From the NCBI GenBank assembly GCA_900544845.1, contig UQWV01000067.1, positions 1 through 9,648 of the forward strand: a DNA stretch of 9,648 bases. The letters run 5' to 3'. The position numbers were made by a program, and so were the translations under genes. A model generated the notes under the pieces. The model did not search any database, was not told the DNA's origin, and worked only from the letters and a program-made list of their open reading frames with translations. Below, in pieces: positions 6,758 to 9,648 of the stretch (its first letter is position 1; every line of letters begins with the position of its first letter). This DNA comes from an uncultured Collinsella sp. GTDB taxonomy: Bacteria > Actinomycetota > Coriobacteriia > Coriobacteriales > Coriobacteriaceae.

Positions 6758-8209
6758 TTACTTTTTGCGGGAATTGGTGAAAGCCATGAGGGCCAGGCCA
6801 ATAGCCAACCAGCCGATCACGATGCTCCACTCCACCATGTTGAGGGAGGCGGGAGAGAACGGAATCACGAGCAGGCCGATGATGATGGCGCAGGCAGCGA
6901 TAGCGAGGCCGATGCCAAACTTGCCGCCGGGCACCTCGTAGGGACGAGGCAAGTCGGGCTCGGTGAAGCGCATGCGCAGGCAGGCGAGAGCGACCATACC
7001 GCAGGAGAAGATGAAGGCGAGAGCCGACACGTTGGTCAGAGGGATGAGCATATTCTTGCCCAGGAACGGACCGATGACGGTGATGACGCCCAGAACGACA
7101 CAGGCGAGCTTGGGAGCGCCGGACTTGGGGTCGACCTCGGCGAACTTCTCGGGCAGTTGGCCCTTGCGGCCCATGGCGAGCATGATGCGGCTCGTGGCGC
7201 CGTAGAAGGAGTTCATCGGGCCCATGGGTCCAAGCGTGGCGATGACGAGCATGGCCAGGTACAGAAGCATGTTGATGCCCTTGAGGCAGGCAAGCGCGGG
7301 AACCGGGCTCTTAACAAACTCATGCCAGTCGAGAATGGTGCCGAACGAGTAGATGCAGACCATGTAGAAGCCGCCGGCGGCCAGCAGGGCCAGGGAGATG
7401 ATCTTGCCGAACTTGTTCCAGTTGAGGCCCTCGGCTGCCTCCTCAGCCTGCTGAGGAATGGTGTCGAAACCGGCGTAGAAGAACGGGGTCAGAACCAGGA
7501 CCGACACGATGCCGGCGAACAGGCTGGCGCCCTCGGTAGCGGCCTTGCCGCCGCCAGCGCCGGTGACCTGGGAGAACACGGGCATGGCATTGTCCGGCGA
7601 GCCGGTGAACAGCGAGACGCCCATGGCGAGCAGCATGCCGCAGAGCAGAGCCTTGGTCAGGAAGGCCTGGAGCTTGGCGGCCGAGCTGGCGCCGCGGAAG
7701 TTGAGGAAGATGACGTAGGCTGCGAAGCCGAGCGCGATCAGCGTCGGGAACAGGTAAACGTCGGCGCCCAGGATGGTGTAGAGCTTGACGGCGCGCAGCC
7801 ACTCAAGACCGGGCAGGCTGCCGAACATCTCGGACACGAGGGTCGAAATGGCGATGGCCTCCCACGGGCACAGGATGCCGTTGCCCAGGGCCAAAAGCCA
7901 ACCGGTGATGTAGCTCAGCGTACGGCCAAAGCTACGATCGACATACTCGACGATGCCGCCCGAGATGGGGATAGCAGCCGTGAGCTCGCCGAAAACAGCT
8001 CCGACGGGCACGAGGAAGATTGCACCCAAGAGGAATGCGATCATAGCGGGAACGGGACCGCCGCCCACGACCATCCAGTCGCCGACCTGCAGAACCCAAC
8101 CGGTACCGATGATGGCACCGAAACCGATGGTGAAGAAGTTCCAGAGCGAAAGCGTTTTCTTCATGCCGCCGTTATCCTCGACTGCAACTTCTGCGTTCTT
8201 GTCCGCCAT
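6758..8209 (-). CDS. APC-superfamily amino acid permease
   Basis: The protein of 483 residues has about 12-13 membrane helices, the usual size for an amino acid-polyamine-organocation carrier. The first helix contains GAIIGTG (residues 31-37), the broken-helix substrate and ion-binding motif of APC transporters. PISGGIVEYVDRSFG (81-95) and the C-terminal DLPRPYEVPGG loop are further family signatures. It should import an amino acid or related amine by proton symport or exchange; the exact substrate is not predictable by eye. An in-frame GTG at 8248 would add 13 residues, but the start at 8209 has a far better ribosome site and gives a normal N-terminus. The hydrophilic head MADKNAEVAVEDNGG is cytoplasmic. 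The amidohydrolase follows on the same strand, suggesting that the permease brings in its substrate or handles a product. Codon use is strongly GC-ending, as in the hydrolase. Confidence 0.92.
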   Translation of the reverse strand: MADKNAEVAVEDNGGMKKTLSLWNFFTIGFGAIIGTGWVLQVGDWMVVGGGPVPAMIAFLLGAIFLVPVGAVFGELTAAIPISGGIVEYVDRSFGRTLSYITGWLLALGNGILCPWEAIAISTLVSEMFGSLPGLEWLRAVKLYTILGADVYLFPTLIALGFAAYVIFLNFRGASSAAKLQAFLTKALLCGMLLAMGVSLFTGSPDNAMPVFSQVTGAGGGKAATEGASLFAGIVSVLVLTPFFYAGFDTIPQQAEEAAEGLNWNKFGKIISLALLAAGGFYMVCIYSFGTILDWHEFVKSPVPALACLKGINMLLYLAMLVIATLGPMGPMNSFYGATSRIMLAMGRKGQLPEKFAEVDPKSGAPKLACVVLGVITVIGPFLGKNMLIPLTNVSALAFIFSCGMVALACLRMRFTEPDLPRPYEVPGGKFGIGLAIAACAIIIGLLVIPFSPASLNMVEWSIVIGWLAIGLALMAFTNSRKK

Positions 8210-8213
8210 TGTT

Positions 8214-8221
8214 CCCCTCCT
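8214..8221 (-). promoter_or_regulatory. Ribosome binding site fixing the permease start
   Basis: AGGAGGGG on the minus strand, with its AGGAGG core (8221-8216) six bases before the ATG at 8209, is a near-perfect site. It lies inside the longer frame from the GTG at 8248, which argues that the extra 13 codons are leader and not protein. Confidence 0.8.
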
Positions 8222-8234
8222 TTCCTTTTTGACG

Positions 8235-8254
8235 CCCCTTGACGTCACCCCTTG
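8235..8254 (-). repeat. Direct repeats CAAGGGG around TGACGTCA in permease leader
   Basis: CAAGGGG occurs twice on the minus strand (8254-8248 and 8241-8235), with starts 13 bp apart, slightly more than one helical turn. Between and partly overlapping them is the 8-bp palindrome TGACGTCA (8240-8247). The block lies about 25-45 bp upstream of the permease ATG. It could be a regulator site or simply purine-rich leader; no family is recognised. Confidence 0.35.
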
Positions 8255-8284
8255 CGCGGTCTGTTTTGCCGCGCTCTTTTATTT
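8254..8284 (+). terminator. Possible plus-strand terminator in the permease leader
   Basis: GCGCGG (8254-8259) pairs perfectly with CCGCGC (8269-8274) around a 9-base loop and is followed on the plus strand by TCTTTTATTT. This has the form of a short intrinsic terminator, but no plus-strand gene lies upstream; it could only stop antisense transcripts leaving the permease. On the minus strand the same stem would sit in the permease leader without a U-run. Confidence 0.35.
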
Positions 8285-8354
8285 CGTGGCTTTAAGATAC
8301 GGCCTTGGCGCAGCAGCTCCGCTTGTAGCTCGACCGAAGGCAGAACTGCAAAAC

Positions 8355-8396
8355 GAGCGGCGCCGTTTTTGGGACGAACGGCACGGTTTGCCGCTC
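8355..8396. repeat. Nested inverted repeat in divergent region
   Basis: The outer arms GAGCGGC (8355-8361) and GCCGCTC (8390-8396) enclose the inner arms GCCGTT (8362-8367) and AACGGC (8377-8382). The left arms are contiguous and the right arms are separated by 7 bases, giving a stem with a one-sided bulge. Strand and function are unknown. Confidence 0.5.
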
Positions 8397-8404
8397 ATTG
8401 TTGC

Positions 8405-8436
8405 CGCCCGTCCGACGGGCGTACGCTCATCGGACG
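8405..8436. repeat. Perfect palindrome with competing partner arm
   Basis: CGCCCGTC and GACGGGCG (8405-8421, centre at 8413) form a 17-bp perfect inverted repeat. The segment CGTCCGA (8409-8415), inside it, can pair instead with TCGGACG (8430-8436). The two foldings exclude each other. The palindrome alone could also be a protein-binding operator, since its loop of one base is too small for RNA without opening several pairs. Confidence 0.5.
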
Positions 8437-8569
8437 CATATAGAGATGTTTTTGAGGCCGTGTGTTTTGCGCCTTTCGTACCGTTTACCGAGCTTTTGAC
8501 GCGCAGACCCATTTGTTGCACATCTTTTTTGTAGGATGGACAGGTTATACATGAGACAAGGCGGTACGA

Positions 8570-9604
8570 ATGGCATACGGATACAACGACGGTGATCAAC
8601 GGCGACAAAGCGTTCGCCTTGCTGGCCGTACCACGCCTACGCCCAGAAGTGCCACGAGCAGCAATCCGCAACGCCTCCAAGAGCAACCCAGGCCTTCGTC
8701 TCGGCAGCAGTCAAGCAGAACACGGCAGAGTGGCCGTCTGAGCACGGACACAAGCGCGCAGCAAGATAGCCGCTTGGGCGCGCGCACTCGACAGCGTCAG
8801 GCTGAGGTTCCGCAACTGCGCCGCAACGGCGCACGTCAGCCCGGCATCCATATCAACCGCTTCTTTTCGCATTCCCAAGGCGGACGCGACGGCAAGCCTT
8901 ACCGCTCGACATCGCACGTGAATGCCCCCGCCCTGCCGGCCCGTCGACTTCGCCTCGCACTGTGCTCTATCCTCACCTGTCTGGTCTTTGTGCTTATGAG
9001 CTCCTGTATGTCCCATGGCTCGGCCGGTCTCGAGCCCACCGCCGAGGACAAGCTGCTCAAGGCCCCCGTTGCGCCCGGTTATTCTTTCGCCTTTTCGACC
9101 CCGCGCTCGCAATGGCAAGCCGGCACGATGCCCCATATCTATCAGATCGACCCTGCGTGGTCGGAGCTGCCTTACGCCGGCGGCACCATCCGCCAAAATG
9201 CCTGCGGGCCTACGTGTCTCACCATGGTCTATATCTTTAAGACGGGACACACCGATATGACCCCCGTCGATATGTGCGCGCTTTCCGAGGCGGGCAATTA
9301 CGCCCCCACCGGTGCAACCGAATGGTCGTTTATGACGAGCGGCGCGTGGCAGTTGGGACTTAACGGAACGGAACTCCATAACGATCGCGACTCGATGACT
9401 CAGGCGCTGCGTTCGGGAGCGCCCGTCATCGCCGCCGTCCGGCCGGGCACCTTTACCAACGTGGGCCACTACATAGTGCTTTACGGTATTGACGACGCCG
9501 ACCAGATTGAAGTCTTCGATCCCAACTCGGCCAGCCGCAGCGCCCGCCGCTGGGGCGCCGTAGAGGTCCTTAACGAAGTCGAAGCCATGTGGGCCTACTA
9601 CTAG
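8570..9604 (+). CDS. Membrane-anchored C39-like cysteine peptidase
   Basis: The 344-residue protein has three parts. Residues 1-125 are Arg/Gln/Ser-rich, without hydrophobic clusters, and probably disordered and cytoplasmic. A single hydrophobic helix at about 127-147 follows the basic RRLR, so the rest should face outside. Residues about 165-344 resemble a C39-like (Peptidase_C39_2) papain-fold domain: C212 in RQNACGPTCL, H300 in VGHYIVLYG and D317 in VFDPNS form the likely triad. Such domains cleave peptides or bacteriocin leaders, but no ABC-transporter part is present, so it is more likely a surface peptidase or amidase. The helix ends in LMSSC (C146), a lipobox-like sequence; a GTG at codon 117 would give a lipoprotein-like start but lacks a ribosome site. 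The chosen ATG has AAGGCGG five bases upstream. The stop codon overlaps a direct repeat that runs to the window edge. Confidence 0.82.
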   Translation: MAYGYNDGDQRRQSVRLAGRTTPTPRSATSSNPQRLQEQPRPSSRQQSSRTRQSGRLSTDTSAQQDSRLGARTRQRQAEVPQLRRNGARQPGIHINRFFSHSQGGRDGKPYRSTSHVNAPALPARRLRLALCSILTCLVFVLMSSCMSHGSAGLEPTAEDKLLKAPVAPGYSFAFSTPRSQWQAGTMPHIYQIDPAWSELPYAGGTIRQNACGPTCLTMVYIFKTGHTDMTPVDMCALSEAGNYAPTGATEWSFMTSGAWQLGLNGTELHNDRDSMTQALRSGAPVIAAVRPGTFTNVGHYIVLYGIDDADQIEVFDPNSASRSARRWGAVEVLNEVEAMWAYY

Positions 9605-9642
9605 TCATTGGGGACAGACTTAAATGAGTGGTCATTGGGGAC
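9604..9642. repeat. Direct repeat GTCATTGGGGAC at end of peptidase gene
   Basis: GTCATTGGGGAC occurs at 9604-9615 and again at 9631-9642, 27 bp apart, separated by AGACTTAAATGAGTG. The first copy begins with the last base of the peptidase stop codon. The GGGGACAGACTTAAATGA style resembles small REP-like intergenic repeats, some of which are tied to Y1-type REP transposases. The window ends here, so the array length and any hairpin partner are unseen. Confidence 0.6.
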
Positions 9643-9648
9643 GCTCAT

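Larger units (their letters stand above)
8210..8569. other. Divergent intergenic region between permease and C39-like peptidase
   Basis: About 360 bp without a supportable gene separates the two divergent starts. It should hold both promoters, but I found no convincing -35/-10 pair for either; TTATAC (8546-8551), just before the peptidase start, is only a weak -10 candidate. The region is instead dominated by inverted repeats: 8254-8274, 8355-8396, 8405-8421 and the alternative pair 8409-8415 with 8430-8436. The open frames here are arginine- and serine-rich shadows without family signatures. Confidence 0.6.

Noticed and set aside
5301..6941. A very long open frame on the plus strand antisense to the amidohydrolase
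   Set aside because: It is rich in Val, Gly, Asp and Ala without domain motifs, runs past the hydrolase into the permease, and is explained by the strong GC-ending codon bias of the real gene on the other strand.
7157..8242. A 361-codon plus-strand frame antisense to the permease
   Set aside because: Its composition is Gly/Glu/His/Gln-rich and repetitive-looking, with no hydrophobic core or known motif; the minus strand carries clear APC signatures.
8210..8248. A longer permease start at the GTG at 8248
   Set aside because: The added 13 codons contain the strong AGGAGGGG ribosome site of the ATG at 8209, and the GTG has no properly spaced site of its own.
8279..8686. A 135-codon minus-strand frame across the divergent spacer
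   Set aside because: It is Arg/Ser-rich, has no family signature or good ribosome site, and overlaps the start of the C39-like gene antisense.

Overview
The window reads as a GC-rich bacterial chromosome segment. Gene content and style suggest a gut actinobacterium of the Coriobacteriia, perhaps Collinsella-like: GC-biased third codon positions, AGGAGG-type ribosome sites, a UMF1-type MFS carrier, a LytS/LytTR pair and a C39-like surface peptidase. That assignment is inference, because no rRNA or other marker gene is present.

Seven of the eight genes lie on the minus strand; the eighth, at the right end, is on the plus strand. From left to right there is a glycosyltransferase cut by the window edge (1-502), a UMF1/Atg22-like MFS transporter (685-1935), and a zinc-dependent phospholipase C-like protein (2037-2981). 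Next comes a two-component system of LytTR response regulator (3073-3807) and LytS-type GAF histidine kinase (3846-5231). It is followed by a metal-dependent amidohydrolase (5349-6626) and an APC-superfamily permease (6758-8209). A divergent spacer of about 360 bp rich in inverted repeats follows. Last is a membrane-anchored C39-like cysteine peptidase on the plus strand (8570-9604), whose stop codon runs into a short direct repeat at the window edge.

The transcriptional layout inferred from hairpins has three parts. The permease is followed by a strong hairpin without a U-tract and then by a separate promoter candidate for the amidohydrolase; that gene ends in a clear intrinsic terminator (5264-5290). 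The kinase and regulator form an operon of their own, 38 bp apart. The MFS gene ends in a terminator-like hairpin that also sits just upstream of the glycosyltransferase start.

The most coherent functional unit is the permease plus cytosolic amidohydrolase. It resembles an uptake-and-hydrolysis module for an amino-acid-like or N-acyl/peptidyl amide, and both genes share a strongly biased codon usage. The adjacent LytS/LytTR system could sense the substrate or an unrelated signal; nothing in the sequence settles this. I found no CRISPR array, tRNA, rRNA, phage gene or insertion sequence, and no clear new system; the best leads are in the findings.
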